From the NCBI RefSeq assembly GCF_000772045.1, contig NZ_CP009754.1:1-64000 (forward strand): a DNA stretch of 64,000 nt. The letters are read 5' to 3'. Source of the DNA: Streptomyces sp. CCM_MD2014. Lineage in GTDB: Bacteria > Actinomycetota > Actinomycetes > Streptomycetales > Streptomycetaceae. The number at the start of each line of letters is the position of its first letter. Position 1 is the stretch's first letter. This document shows, one piece after another, positions 9,661 to 18,558 of this stretch. The notes beneath the pieces are model-generated. The model did not search any database. It was given only the letters and a program-made list of their open reading frames with translations, and was not told the origin of the DNA. A program made the position numbers and the translations under genes.

Positions 9661-12600
9661 TTACTCGTCGATGCGTTGAAGCTCGACAGCTTCTCGGTCG
9701 CCAGCGGCGGCGAGGCCGTCGACAACGCGGCGCCATCGGCTCAGAGCAGCGGTGCCAGGTAGCCCGGTTTCGCGGAGTTCGGTGAGCCAGCCGGTGACGT
9801 TCCAGCAGTGGTTGGCGAAGGCGTCATAGCGGCCGTCGATCACGTGTTCCAGCCATGGCAGGCCTGTCGCATACTGCCAGGTGGACGGGGTGGTGCGGGC
9901 GAAACGTGCCAACGTATCGGCGGCCTTGGCCTCGCCTCGGGCCCGGTCGAGCCATCGTTCGGTCGCGTCGCTGATGGCGCTGGGTGCGAGCCAGTCGCGG
10001 TTCGCGCGGTTGAGGGTGTCGTCGGGGTTGAGGTCGGAGGTGCGCAGTTGTGGAGTGGGAAGCAGTGCAGCAATGGCGTACTCAGCCCAGCGACTGTTGT
10101 CCGCTCGCAGGGTGGCGCCTGCGTCAAGAGCATCGAGCGTGGTGGTGAGGATCAGCGGCCACACTGCTGGGAGAAGTGCGCGAAGCGGGGCGTCGTAGGT
10201 AAAGAGGGTAGCGGCGTCGTGCAGTAGCTGTTGCAGGGCGTTGGCGTTGTCAGCGAACGTCCGCAAGTGCGTGGTGAGGGGTTCCGTACTGCCTGCGGCG
10301 GCGAGGGTGATGAGGGTGCGGACGACGAGTTCGCGCTCGGGGCTGTCGTATCCGGCGTAGCCCTCGGTCATCCAGTGGTCGGCGCCGTTGCGGTGCGCAT
10401 CCATCAGGATCGGGAGGAGGAGGGTGGCCTGTTCGGCCAGGCAGGTGGTACTGCGGGCGGCGGCTGTGCAGGCGATCGGCATGGCAAGCCGGTTCACGAG
10501 CAGGTCGGTGGCCGGAACGGCGGGCAGAGTGTCGGAGTAGGGGGGCGGCAGGAACTCCGGCTGACGGTTTCCTGACCGCCAGGGGCCGAGGCGACAGCCT
10601 CCGAGGCCTGCTTGGACGGCGGCCCACAGGGGCTGGTGGCGCCGGCAGGGTGTGTCCGTGTCCTTGTCCGCTTCGCAGGGGGACTCCCACACGGGGGCGC
10701 AGCCAGCGGCGAAGAGGGTGCGGATGCCGTCTGGCAGCGCGGCCAGGGCGATGGTGTTCTGTTCGATGCGGTCCTGCGCGATGCCGAGGTGATCGAACTG
10801 GGCGAGGAGGAGAGAGGGGAGGGCGCGGGCGGCTGAGCCGGAGGCAGCCATCGGATATACCCAGCTGTCGTCGTCCCTGCTGCCGGGGGGCGCGGTCGTA
10901 GGGGTGGTGAGGAGCCTGTCGGCGGCCCATAGCAGGTCGTCGTCGGGGACGACCGCGAGCCCGCGAGCGTGGCTGACGACGGCGGCGGCCGCGACGGCGG
11001 TCGGAGCGTCTTGCGGATGCAGGGTGCCGAACAAGGGTGGATCGGAGGCGACCTTCCGCGCGAGCGCAAGATCAGCGAGAAGCGCATCGGCCTGCCACTT
11101 TTCGGGCCAGTTGTCGTAGTCGCCGTAGGTGTGCTGCAGGCGCAGCGCTTCACTGCCGGCTGCGACCTGGGCGGCGAGCGGAGCGAACTGCTCGGCGACT
11201 TCCGCGGGAGGCGTGTACTGCAGGACGACCATGTCGTTAGTCCGGTAGGCGGGATGGTTTTCCGACCGCAGCAGTGACGCCCACCCCTGGACCCTGGTGA
11301 GTTGCCCGTCGGAGTTGTCGCCGGCTTCGGCTCGCGCGGTAGCAACCAGTCGGTCGGCGACCTCGGCCAAAGCGTCCAGCCGTGCCTGATCTCCTGCGAC
11401 CATGGCACGCTGAGTCAGATCAGCGGCAACTTCGCGCGGGGGCGTCGTGCGCCGGTCGGCACCGGCCACATCGTCCAGCGCCGGTCCCCGCACATGGAAG
11501 TGGCCCTCGGTAGTCGTCCTCGAGCTCTCCAGGCCCCACACTGCCGGCGAAGTGAGCCAGACATCCAGCAGATCCCCGGCGTCTTCGAGACGACGGACGA
11601 GCAGGCCGACGACCAGGCCGGCCATAGCGAGATTGTTGCAGCCGCGCAGCAGCAGACGCACGACCCTCTCGTAGGGCATACCCGCCGCGATAAGGCTGTC
11701 GGCAAGCTGCTCGACCGCCATCAAGGCGCTCATGCACGGGTAGGGGCCGACGGTCGAAGCGCGGTACCAGCCCCAGACATGGCTGTCGCCGACGAAGTGG
11801 CGAGGCCCGATGCCAGGGATGTCGAGGCTGATTCCCTCGAGCGGGGCATCCAGCTCGTCAAGGTTCGAGCTGAGCTGGTGGAGCGTGCGGACACGACGTT
11901 CCGCTGCATGGTCGAGCATCCGATTGATCATGTCGAGGGCGTCGCCGGGCAGGCTGTGCAGAAGCCAGTAGAACGGTCCGAAGTGCCAGGCGGCGAAGGG
12001 CGGGCCGAAGCCCGTGTGGCGGTGGCTGCGGATCCCCTCGTCGCGCAGTCCTCCGCCGCCCCAGCGGCTTCGCTTGGGCTGGTGGATGTAGTAGGCCTCG
12101 GTGAGGTCCAGGAGCAGTCGCGGATGAGTCCGGGCCATGAAGACGGCACCGAGCGACTCCACGGCGGCTGCCAGGTGGCTTGGGGCCTTGGCGGCTGTGT
12201 TCCGCAGCCACTGCTCGCTGGCTTCGTCGGTGTCGGGCCCCAGGGTGGCGAGTGCCTCGACCGCAAAGTCGTCGTAGCGTTCCGGGTGCGCGGCGAGGAC
12301 GCGATCGCGGACCTGCTGGCGCAGCGGGTCGGGCCCCTGGGTGTCGCGGGCCATGCCGCGCAGCCATGCCAGCACGAGTTCGCGGATAGTCTTGCCCATC
12401 CCCCGGGGGTATGCATCGTTCTGTCCCAAGTCACGGTCGGTGCAGTAGGTCAGGGCGACCACCGGTGCAAGGGTGAACGGGTCTGCGACGGTGCTGGTGA
12501 TGTAGCGCAGGTCGGCTAGGCGCAGCAGGGTTTTGAGGCCGCGGTGGTCATCGGCGGCGAGGTCGTCCCAGACGTTTTCGATCGCGGTCTGGGCGTTGCC

Positions 12601-13476
12601 GAGGGTGAGGAGTGCTTCCATCGGAACTTCCGTCCACCGCTCCCCCTCGTCCTCACCGAGCTGCCGGAATTCGCTGTGCAGTTCGCGCCAGGCGGCTGCT
12701 CGGTCCCCGGCGAGCAGCTTCGCCTGGCAGGCGAGTCGTACCGCGCGGATCGCCCAGCGGGGCGCTCCGGCCTTCCTCAAGGGCTCCCATCCTTCGATGA
12801 AGAACAGGCGACACAAGGCGAAGTCGCGCATTAGGTCGGTGGCGAACTCGTCGCCTGCGGCGAACGCGGGGTTGGCCGGGGGGCGCAGGACCGCGTCGGA
12901 TCGCAGTCGCGGCAGTGACGCACCAGCGGCGGGTGGGCTGTCCGGCAGCTTGAGCGCGCGGCGGGCAACGGCGAGGACGGCCTGTTCCCGCTCGTCCGGT
13001 GACGCGCCTCCGGGAAGGTACTCCTCGCCGTTTCGGACGAGTCCGTTCCAGACGGCGACGAACACATCGGCTTCGGACAGCAGCGTGCTGGTCTCAGTGA
13101 CGGTGCCGGCCCGCAGCAGGACATCGACCAGGCCCGGCCGACCGACCAGCCAATCGGCTCGCGTGTCGGCGCTGAAGCGGATCAAGGTGTGAAAGGTCTC
13201 GGCGAGCTGGCGACGCTCGTCGAGAGTGAGCCGTGATACGACGTGCTGGGCCACCGTTTCGGGGCGGTCAGCCTGCGTTGCGGCGGACTGCACAACCTCG
13301 CGCACCCGCGTGGCCCCGTCACTGCGGGTCACGGCAACCACTCCGAGCCCGGCCCTGAAAGCAGCAGTGGCGACGTCCCTCAGCAGATCACGGCGACCCT
13401 CCAGGACGGCTTCTGCACCATCGATCACGAGCAAACGAACCGCCCGGATCTCTCCCGCCGCGAACACATCCGTCAA
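9661..13476 (-). CDS. C-terminal fragment of the interrupted STAND NTPase (1,271 aa open frame)
   Basis: Open frame from just after IS copy A to the original stop. It begins at Walker B (LLVID near fragment residue 15) and lacks Walker A, so it cannot bind ATP normally. The rest is long, mostly alpha-helical by appearance, with many Trp and Leu residues and no enzyme motif I recognise. Any translation would depend on an internal TTG/GTG start or read-out from the IS; no good ribosome-binding site is seen. It is best annotated as part of the split gene. Confidence 0.75.
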   Translation of the reverse strand: MTDVFAAGEIRAVRLLVIDGAEAVLEGRRDLLRDVATAAFRAGLGVVAVTRSDGATRVREVVQSAATQADRPETVAQHVVSRLTLDERRQLAETFHTLIRFSADTRADWLVGRPGLVDVLLRAGTVTETSTLLSEADVFVAVWNGLVRNGEEYLPGGASPDEREQAVLAVARRALKLPDSPPAAGASLPRLRSDAVLRPPANPAFAAGDEFATDLMRDFALCRLFFIEGWEPLRKAGAPRWAIRAVRLACQAKLLAGDRAAAWRELHSEFRQLGEDEGERWTEVPMEALLTLGNAQTAIENVWDDLAADDHRGLKTLLRLADLRYITSTVADPFTLAPVVALTYCTDRDLGQNDAYPRGMGKTIRELVLAWLRGMARDTQGPDPLRQQVRDRVLAAHPERYDDFAVEALATLGPDTDEASEQWLRNTAAKAPSHLAAAVESLGAVFMARTHPRLLLDLTEAYYIHQPKRSRWGGGGLRDEGIRSHRHTGFGPPFAAWHFGPFYWLLHSLPGDALDMINRMLDHAAERRVRTLHQLSSNLDELDAPLEGISLDIPGIGPRHFVGDSHVWGWYRASTVGPYPCMSALMAVEQLADSLIAAGMPYERVVRLLLRGCNNLAMAGLVVGLLVRRLEDAGDLLDVWLTSPAVWGLESSRTTTEGHFHVRGPALDDVAGADRRTTPPREVAADLTQRAMVAGDQARLDALAEVADRLVATARAEAGDNSDGQLTRVQGWASLLRSENHPAYRTNDMVVLQYTPPAEVAEQFAPLAAQVAAGSEALRLQHTYGDYDNWPEKWQADALLADLALARKVASDPPLFGTLHPQDAPTAVAAAAVVSHARGLAVVPDDDLLWAADRLLTTPTTAPPGSRDDDSWVYPMAASGSAARALPSLLLAQFDHLGIAQDRIEQNTIALAALPDGIRTLFAAGCAPVWESPCEADKDTDTPCRRHQPLWAAVQAGLGGCRLGPWRSGNRQPEFLPPPYSDTLPAVPATDLLVNRLAMPIACTAAARSTTCLAEQATLLLPILMDAHRNGADHWMTEGYAGYDSPERELVVRTLITLAAAGSTEPLTTHLRTFADNANALQQLLHDAATLFTYDAPLRALLPAVWPLILTTTLDALDAGATLRADNSRWAEYAIAALLPTPQLRTSDLNPDDTLNRANRDWLAPSAISDATERWLDRARGEAKAADTLARFARTTPSTWQYATGLPWLEHVIDGRYDAFANHCWNVTGWLTELRETGLPGTAALSRWRRVVDGLAAAGDREAVELQRIDE

Positions 13477-13491
13477 CGGGCGCCCGCCTAA

Positions 13492-14375
13492 CTGGCTCTA
13501 ACAAAAGCTGCTGATCATGAGACTGTCGGCCTCTCCGCTCGTAGGTCTGGGCATGGGAAACCGTCAGTCGCGGCCGTGGATCGTGTCGGATGAACTGTGG
13601 TCGCTGGTCGAGCCGTTGCTGCCGACGCCAGGTCCGAAGAAGGTCCAGGGCAGACCGCGGGTGCCGGACCGGCAGGCCCTGTGCGGAATCCTCTTCGTCC
13701 TGCACACCGGCATCCAGTGGGAGTACCTCCCTCAGGAACTCGGCTTCGGCTCGGGCATGACCTGCTGGCGGCGCCTTGCGTCCTGGAACGAGGCCGGCGT
13801 CTGGGACCAGCTCCACCAGCTGCTGCTGAACGAGCTGCGGTCGAAGGACCGGCTGGACTGGGAACGGGCGGTGATCGACTCCTCGCACGTGCGGGCTGCC
13901 CGACGGGGCCCAAAAGCGGACCGAGCCCGGTCGACCGCGCACGGCCGGGCAGCAAGCACCACCTCATCGTCGATGGTCAGGGCATCCCGCTCGCGGTATC
14001 GCTGACCGGCGGCAACCGCAATGACGTCACCCAGCTGCTGCCCCTCCTCGACAAGATCCCGCCCGTCGCGGGCCGGGTCGGCAGGCCCCGCCGGCGGCCG
14101 GACGCTCTGCTGGCCGACCGCGGCTACGACCACGACATCTACCGCCGCCAGCTCTGGCAGCGCGGCATCCGGCCCGTGATCGCCAGACGGGGCGAGCCAC
14201 ACGGCACCGGCCTGGGCATCTTCCGCTACGTCGTCGAGCGCACGATCGCCTGGCTCCACGGCTTCCGCCGCCTACGCATCCGCTGGGAACGACGCGACGA
14301 CATCCACGAAGCATTCCTCGGCCTCGCCACCTGCCTGATCACCCACCGCCACGTCCAACGCCTTTGTTAGGACCT
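13492..14375 (+). mobile_element. IS5-family (IS427-group-like) element, copy A, 884 bp
   Basis: Ends are imperfect inverted repeats: left CTGGCTCTAACAAAAGC, and right, read inward, AGGTCCTAACAAAGGC. They are flanked by a direct 4-bp CTAA (13488-13491 and 14376-14379). The element carries a two-frame transposase. Its translated frames are the same as those of copy B at 15030-15913, so at least one transposition is recent. The CTAA target resembles the (C)TA(G) target of the IS427 group. In both copies CTAA has the same orientation relative to the transposase. Confidence 0.9.
13553..14370 (+). CDS. IS5-family transposase, copy A, made by programmed -1 frameshift
   Basis: The DDE transposase is encoded in two overlapping frames. 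The first (from ATG 13553, MGNRQSRPW, ending at 14005) gives the N-terminal DUF4096-type domain and the first catalytic Asp (AVIDSSHV). The second frame (ending at 14370) gives the remaining catalytic part (ALLADRGYD, YVVERTIAWLHG). A canonical -1 slippery heptamer C CCA AAA lies at 13909-13915 in the overlap, and slipping there fuses the frames cleanly. This is the usual expression mode in this IS group. The element looks functional. Other in-frame starts (13517) are possible. Confidence 0.88.
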
Positions 14376-15025
14376 CTAAGAGGTGTTGGACCTGCACTAC
14401 CGATTCGGGAAGGTCACGCAGGCTCAAGCAGGCCACTGCCGCGCCGTGTTCGGTGAGCTGCTGTGCGGTTCGGATCGTCAGAGCGGACTTCCCGACGTCG
14501 GGCTCCCCCGTTACCACCAGGCCCGAACCCGCCCGGCCGGTCTGATCCATCAAAACGGCGAGCCGCGCCCGCTCCTCGGTCCGGTCGAGTTCCAGCCTCA
14601 CTTCGCCAGCCTGCAAATCCGGGCGGGTCCCCTCCCGGAGGCGATCCGCCATACCGTCCAGCATCGACCAGGCCTGCTGGTAGGAAAGGGTCCGGACCAG
14701 CGGGAAGCCGCTGAGTTCACGGCGCACCATCGTCCGGTCCAGGTCCGCGGCAGACGAAGCCCAGGCACCGGAGCGCTCCGCAAGGTGAGCGAAGACGCCG
14801 TCAGCCGCTGCCGTCGCTTCGTCAGCAACGATGCGCCGCAGCGCGGAGACGGCCGTGCTCCGGTCGGACTCATCCACGCCCTCCAATCGCATCTGCCGTA
14901 CCCGCAACGCCATCAGCCAGCGCCACGTCAGCTCCTCGGCATCAACCTGCGACAAATCGTCCTGGTCCTTGACGGCAGCAACGACCAGGGCATCCAGATG
15001 CTTGAGACGTGTCCGCACGGCGGCC
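14376..15025 (-). pseudogene. middle fragment of the STAND NTPase, between the two IS copies
   Basis: About 215 codons reading in the same direction as the other two pieces. It carries the linker helices and the Walker A loop (GEPDVGKSA) and stops at the CTAA/TTAG duplication of IS copy A. It reads through into IS sequence on the 3' side, adding meaningless residues. It is not inverted relative to the flanking pieces, so recombination between the two IS copies has not flipped it. Confidence 0.8.
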
Positions 15026-15029
15026 TTAG

Positions 15030-15913
15030 AGGTCCTAACAAAGGCGTTGGACGTGGCGGTGGGTGATCAGGCAGGTGGCGAGGCCGAGGAATGCTTCGTG
15101 GATGTCGTCGCGTCGTTCCCAGCGGATGCGTAGGCGGCGGAAGCCGTGGAGCCAGGCGATCGTGCGCTCGACGACGTAGCGGAAGATGCCCAGGCCGGTG
15201 CCGTGTGGCTCGCCCCGTCTGGCGATCACGGGCCGGATGCCGCGCTGCCAGAGCTGGCGGCGGTAGATGTCGTGGTCGTAGCCGCGGTCGGCCAGCAGAG
15301 CGTCCGGCCGCCGGCGGGGCCTGCCGACCCGGCCCGCGACGGGCGGGATCTTGTCGAGGAGGGGCAGCAGCTGGGTGACGTCATTGCGGTTGCCGCCGGT
15401 CAGCGATACCGCGAGCGGGATGCCCTGACCATCGACGATGAGGTGGTGCTTGCTGCCCGGCCGTGCGCGGTCGACCGGGCTCGGTCCGCTTTTGGGCCCC
15501 GTCGGGCAGCCCGCACGTGCGAGGAGTCGATCACCGCCCGTTCCCAGTCCAGCCGGTCCTTCGACCGCAGCTCGTTCAGCAGCAGCTGGTGGAGCTGGTC
15601 CCAGACGCCGGCCTCGTTCCAGGACGCAAGGCGCCGCCAGCAGGTCATGCCCGAGCCGAAGCCGAGTTCCTGAGGGAGGTACTCCCACTGGATGCCGGTG
15701 TGCAGGACGAAGAGGATTCCGCACAGGGCCTGCCGGTCCGGCACCCGCGGTCTGCCCTGGACCTTCTTCGGACCTGGCGTCGGCAGCAACGGCTCGACCA
15801 GCGACCACAGTTCATCCGACACGATCCACGGCCGCGACTGACGGTTTCCCATGCCCAGACCTACGAGCGGAGAGGCCGACAGTCTCATGATCAGCAGCTT
15901 TTGTTAGAGCCAG
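15030..15913 (-). mobile_element. IS5-family (IS427-group-like) element, copy B, 884 bp
   Basis: Inverted copy of the element at 13492-14375, same length and same encoded proteins, flanked by TTAG at 15026-15029 and 15914-15917 (CTAA on the minus strand). It interrupts the NTPase gene between codons for Ala157 and the following Lys. Excision with one CTAA restores GCT-AAG-GCC in frame. Confidence 0.9.
15035..15852 (-). CDS. IS5-family transposase, copy B, programmed -1 frameshift
   Basis: Same two-frame transposase as copy A, on the opposite strand, with the slippery heptamer at 15496-15490. N-terminal frame runs from ATG 15852 to 15400 and the catalytic frame ends at 15035. All visible catalytic blocks (AVIDSSHV, LLADRGYD, VVERTIAW) are present, so the copy should be active. 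Confidence 0.88.
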
Positions 15914-16386
15914 TTAGCCGCCCCGGGACGCTGCACAGCAGTGCGAAATCCGGCAGCAGAGGACACGGACCGCGCGATCCGGGCCAGCGCGTCGGTCTGC
16001 TGCACAGCCGTACTGGAGACGCCGACCGCGAGCGCCACCCGCCAGCGACCGGCCGCCACCTCATCCCAGTGTCCGGTAACCACCCGCAGGAAAGACCGCA
16101 CCAGCGGGACCGACTTCTCATCGCTCGTGGTCAGGCTGGGATCCCGGCGTACCCCGATCGACACCCGCCGCACGAGGCCGTCACGGGTGCTCCCCTCCAC
16201 TACGACGTCGTCGATCGGGCTGATGTAGCTGGCCTGAAGACGTACAGAATGCGGGACGACATCGTCACCGAGCTCGCTAATCGGATCCTCGGTCAGCAGG
16301 GCGGCAGCCAGCGTCGCCGCGTAACGGTGTTCGATCCAGACACCGCCCCCACCAGTGGAGTACGGAGAAGAGGCATCAGTCGTCAT
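15914..16386 (-). pseudogene. N-terminal fragment of the STAND NTPase
   Basis: About 157 codons from the true ATG, which overlaps the caspase stop. It forms a small N-terminal domain (about residues 15-140) with beta-rich character (VWIEHRYAATLAAALL, SVRLQASYISPIDDVVVEG) that I cannot name; N-terminal domains of such NTPases often link to the effector. Translation ends at a TAA inside the left end of IS copy B. Confidence 0.75.
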
Positions 16387-17321
16387 CGGCACGCCTGCCA
16401 GCTTACGAGCAGGCACTGACACCCCGACCGGCCGGCAGAACGCTCGCCGACTGCCCGGTGGGTCAGGCCGCTGATCACCCGGACGTCTGCAAGGGCGGTG
16501 AAGAAGCCCGTGACGGTGCGGACGGACCGCGGATCCGGCCATGGTCGCTCACCGGTCACGGTGCCGAATGCAAGAACGGCCGGGGAAGCGGGTAGGGCTG
16601 CGTGGTTGCGTCCAAGTGCCAGCCGGGCACCGCTGTTGCGGTCCCTGGCCTGCGGGACGGGATGTCCCCTCGCTTCCAGGGTGCGGCGCAGATGCTGGTA
16701 GAGGGCCGCGAGATCGAGCAGGGCCGGACCGCCCGGAATGCCGTGGTGCAGGGTGTCGAGCAGTGCGCCGGTGAAGGCGGTGCAGGTGTCCCCGACCGGC
16801 GCCAGGGCGGTCCGGGTCTCTGCGGCGGCCGCCAGGAGGAAGCTGCCCTCCACCGCGGCCTGGTCAGCGAGCCCGGGTGAGGCGCTCATCCTCCCCGGAG
16901 CCAGGCCGCTGCAGCAGCAGTCCAGAATCACGACGTGCCGCTCGGCACGGGAGTCAAGGAGGAGAACCTGGCGCAGCCAGTCATAGGGCAGGCTGGTCTC
17001 GATGCGCCCGTACTCGGTGTCCGGCAAGGCCAGGCTGAGCGCGTCCGCATCGACCGAGCCGTGCCCGGCAAAGTAGACGATCAATGTGTCGGTGGCTTCG
17101 GCAGCCGCCTGCCTCACTGCCCCCACCGCGCTCTGCCCGGCGGCCGGGCTCTCGACGACGCGGACATTCTGGGCGGGCAGGTGCAGGGACACCGGGCTGG
17201 TCAGGAGGCCGGCGAGGGCCCGTAGATTGTTCGAGACCGCCGGCAACTGCTCGAGGTGCCGGTAGCGGCTCGTGCCGATCAGGACCGCGCGCGACGCTCC
17301 CGGGTCGGGCAGCACACTCAC
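16383..17321 (-). CDS. caspase-fold (C14) protease of an EACC1 conflict operon
   Basis: 312-residue caspase-like cysteine protease. The catalytic His is in IVYFAGHGSVD (His87), and the catalytic Cys is in VILDCCCSG (residues 131-139, probably Cys136). Upstream strands (AVLIGTSRY near residue 12) match the start of the p20 fold. The C-terminal 60 residues beyond the caspase core are unassigned. The GTG start at 17321 overlaps the EACC1 stop (GTGA) and the stop overlaps the NTPase start (ATGA), so all three proteins are translationally coupled. In bacterial conflict systems such caspases are killing or maturation effectors released by the NTPase; that role here is inferred from context. The gene itself is intact, though its NTPase partner is broken. 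Confidence 0.88.
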   Translation of the reverse strand: MSVLPDPGASRAVLIGTSRYRHLEQLPAVSNNLRALAGLLTSPVSLHLPAQNVRVVESPAAGQSAVGAVRQAAAEATDTLIVYFAGHGSVDADALSLALPDTEYGRIETSLPYDWLRQVLLLDSRAERHVVILDCCCSGLAPGRMSASPGLADQAAVEGSFLLAAAAETRTALAPVGDTCTAFTGALLDTLHHGIPGGPALLDLAALYQHLRRTLEARGHPVPQARDRNSGARLALGRNHAALPASPAVLAFGTVTGERPWPDPRSVRTVTGFFTALADVRVISGLTHRAVGERSAGRSGCQCLLVSWQACR

Positions 17322-17686
17322 CGGCCTGCCTCCCCGTCGCCGTCGAGGTGGTCAAGTGCCCGCGTCGCCTGCTGGATCTCCTGTTCGGAACAGTCGGTGA
17401 GAACGATGACCGTGTCCCCGCGGCGAATCTCCACCCGCGGCCGCTGCGGGCGCGTCTGCCGCCACGCCGCCACCGCCAGCACGAACGATGCCGCACTCCA
17501 CCCATTGCCCGTCACCAACTGCAGGACATCAAGCGCCGTGCCCATGTCTCCCGGACCGGGGACACCGCCCCGCACGTATGCCGTCGCCGACCGGCGCGCC
17601 TCGGGATCCGCACGCAACCAGCCTTGCAGTGAACGCAGTTCCCCCGCAGACGGATCGACCCGCACCTCTAGCAGCACTGCGCCCAC
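17318..17686 (-). CDS. EACC1 family small protein (effector-associated constant component 1)
   Basis: 122 residues matching the EACC1 pattern: an N-terminal strand (VLLEVRVD), a conserved SLQGWLRAD helix, the PGPGDMG turn near residue 45, a hydrophobic GWSAASFVLAVAAW helix near residues 62-76, then a strand (VEIRRGDTVIVLT) and a final helix. EACC1 proteins were described by comparative genomics as constant partners of variable effectors in NTP-dependent conflict systems of multicellular bacteria; their biochemistry is unknown. It is the first gene of the operon (GTG start, GGGAG upstream) and overlaps the caspase start by 4 nt. It is a strong marker for the type of system. Confidence 0.8.
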   Translation of the reverse strand: MGAVLLEVRVDPSAGELRSLQGWLRADPEARRSATAYVRGGVPGPGDMGTALDVLQLVTGNGWSAASFVLAVAAWRQTRPQRPRVEIRRGDTVIVLTDCSEQEIQQATRALDHLDGDGEAGR

Positions 17687-18092
17687 CCCGGCTCCCGCAC
17701 CGATTCCAACGACGATGCAGACCTATCCCCCGCGATGGCTGGAGAATCCAGAACGCTCGCGCGGGCTGTCTCCGTACCGGCCCCGCAGCCGTGCCCAGTA
17801 CGCGGCACGGTAAGGGGAATGCGGGCACTCAAGAAGAAGGCATCCCATCCGGCACGCTGCCTGAAGGCCGCGGTATGACGGTCGCGTTGCGGCGGGCGCG
17901 GCGCCGTCGCCCGGCCGGGCTGGGGCTGTCGTGCCCCCCCTCCTTGCAGCCCGGGCAGACCGTTGGCCGGCTGCGTGTACGGGCCGCACGAGGGACGCCT
18001 GTGTCCTGCGCCGGCGTGGGGCACCGTCGGCTGGCCGGCGTCGTGCCTGCCGTGTACGCCGGCCGCAGGGGTGTGCGGGACCACACGCGAAA

Positions 18093-18119
18093 GCCGGCGC
18101 CCGGGGGACGGGTGCCGGC
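18093..18119. terminator. GC-rich stem-loop, possible terminator
   Basis: Eleven-base-pair stem (GCCGGCGCCCG against CGGGTGCCGGC, one G-T pair) with a GGGGA loop. No T-run follows, which is usual for Streptomyces. It could insulate the two divergent transcription units. Confidence 0.5.
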
Positions 18120-18178
18120 TCGGTGCGGGCAGGCCACGCGCCAACGTGGGTTGTGCCGGGTGTCCCTGTCAGCATCGG

Positions 18179-18196
18179 TTGCAGCCAGTAGCAGTT
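18179..18196 (+). repeat. 18-bp direct repeat, copy 1
   Basis: TTGCAGCCAGTAGCAGTT, identical to 18541-18558. A short GC-rich hairpin (GGCCGG, loop CAGGA, CCGGCC) follows at 18210-18226. Possible regulator-binding site or remnant of a duplicated leader. Confidence 0.7.
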
Positions 18197-18540
18197 CAAG
18201 GACGTTCGCGGCCGGCAGGACCGGCCTCGTGGTGTTGTGCGGCCCACCATCACTCATAGACAGGGACTGCGGCAAGCCGAGCGTGGACGCGAATGAACCA
18301 TCCCGGCGGCCGGGCCCGTCCTGCGCCGCCGTCGTACGACACCAGTGCTGGTCAGAGGGGGACGCAGGAGCGGGGGGTGAGAACCGCTCTCTTGGACACC
18401 AGCGAACCAAAAAACTCCCATACCCCACATGTGGAATTTTACGGGCGCTGATCGCTCTGCGGGGAGCGGCCTCGTCCTGGAATGATGGAGATCTCCCCCG
18501 GCACAGCTGGTGACGCCAATCGCCGCTGTGCACACGGGGT

Positions 18541-18558
18541 TTGCAGCCAGTAGCAGTT
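18541..18558 (+). repeat. 18-bp direct repeat, copy 2
   Basis: Same 18-mer as at 18179, here 53 nt before the ATG of the small membrane protein and followed by a larger GC-rich hairpin at 18563-18592. Its place in the leader of the 18611 gene suggests a regulatory role. Confidence 0.7.

Larger units (their letters stand above)
9661..16386 (-). pseudogene. STAND-like NTPase of a caspase conflict operon, split by two IS copies
   Basis: The gene lies in three collinear pieces: 16386-15914, 15025-14376 and 13487-9661. Removing the two 884-bp elements with one copy of each CTAA duplication joins them into one uninterrupted frame of 4,950 nt (1,649 residues). The rebuilt protein has Walker A GEPDVGKS at about residues 331-338, Walker B LLVID at about 393-397, an arginine-bearing sensor-like segment (VVAVTRSDG) near 420, and a roughly 1,200-residue C-terminal region, helical by appearance, expected to sense or scaffold. 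The ATG at 16386 overlaps the caspase stop (ATGA), so the three genes were translated together. Known STAND NTPases oligomerise on sensing a trigger and activate an effector, here presumably the caspase. As found the gene is disrupted; only fragments can be made. Confidence 0.85.

Noticed and set aside
11302..12519. A 405-codon frame antisense to the NTPase C-terminal region
   Set aside because: A shadow of the real frame; the minus strand has coherent codon use across 1,271 codons.
14376..15025. A composite transposon carrying the segment between the two IS copies
   Set aside because: The segment is collinear with the flanking NTPase pieces, and each IS has its own CTAA duplication that restores the frame, so they are two separate insertions.
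13492..15913. Inversion by recombination between the two inverted IS copies
   Set aside because: The middle fragment reads in the same direction as both flanks and joins them in frame, so no inversion is present.
17488..18513. A 341-codon plus-strand frame upstream of the HTH locus
   Set aside because: Overlaps EACC1 and its promoter region; Pro/Ser/Arg-rich composition, no ribosome-binding site and no domain.
18179..18558. A CRISPR-like repeat pair
   Set aside because: Only two copies, 362 bp apart, with no regular spacers and no cas genes in the window.
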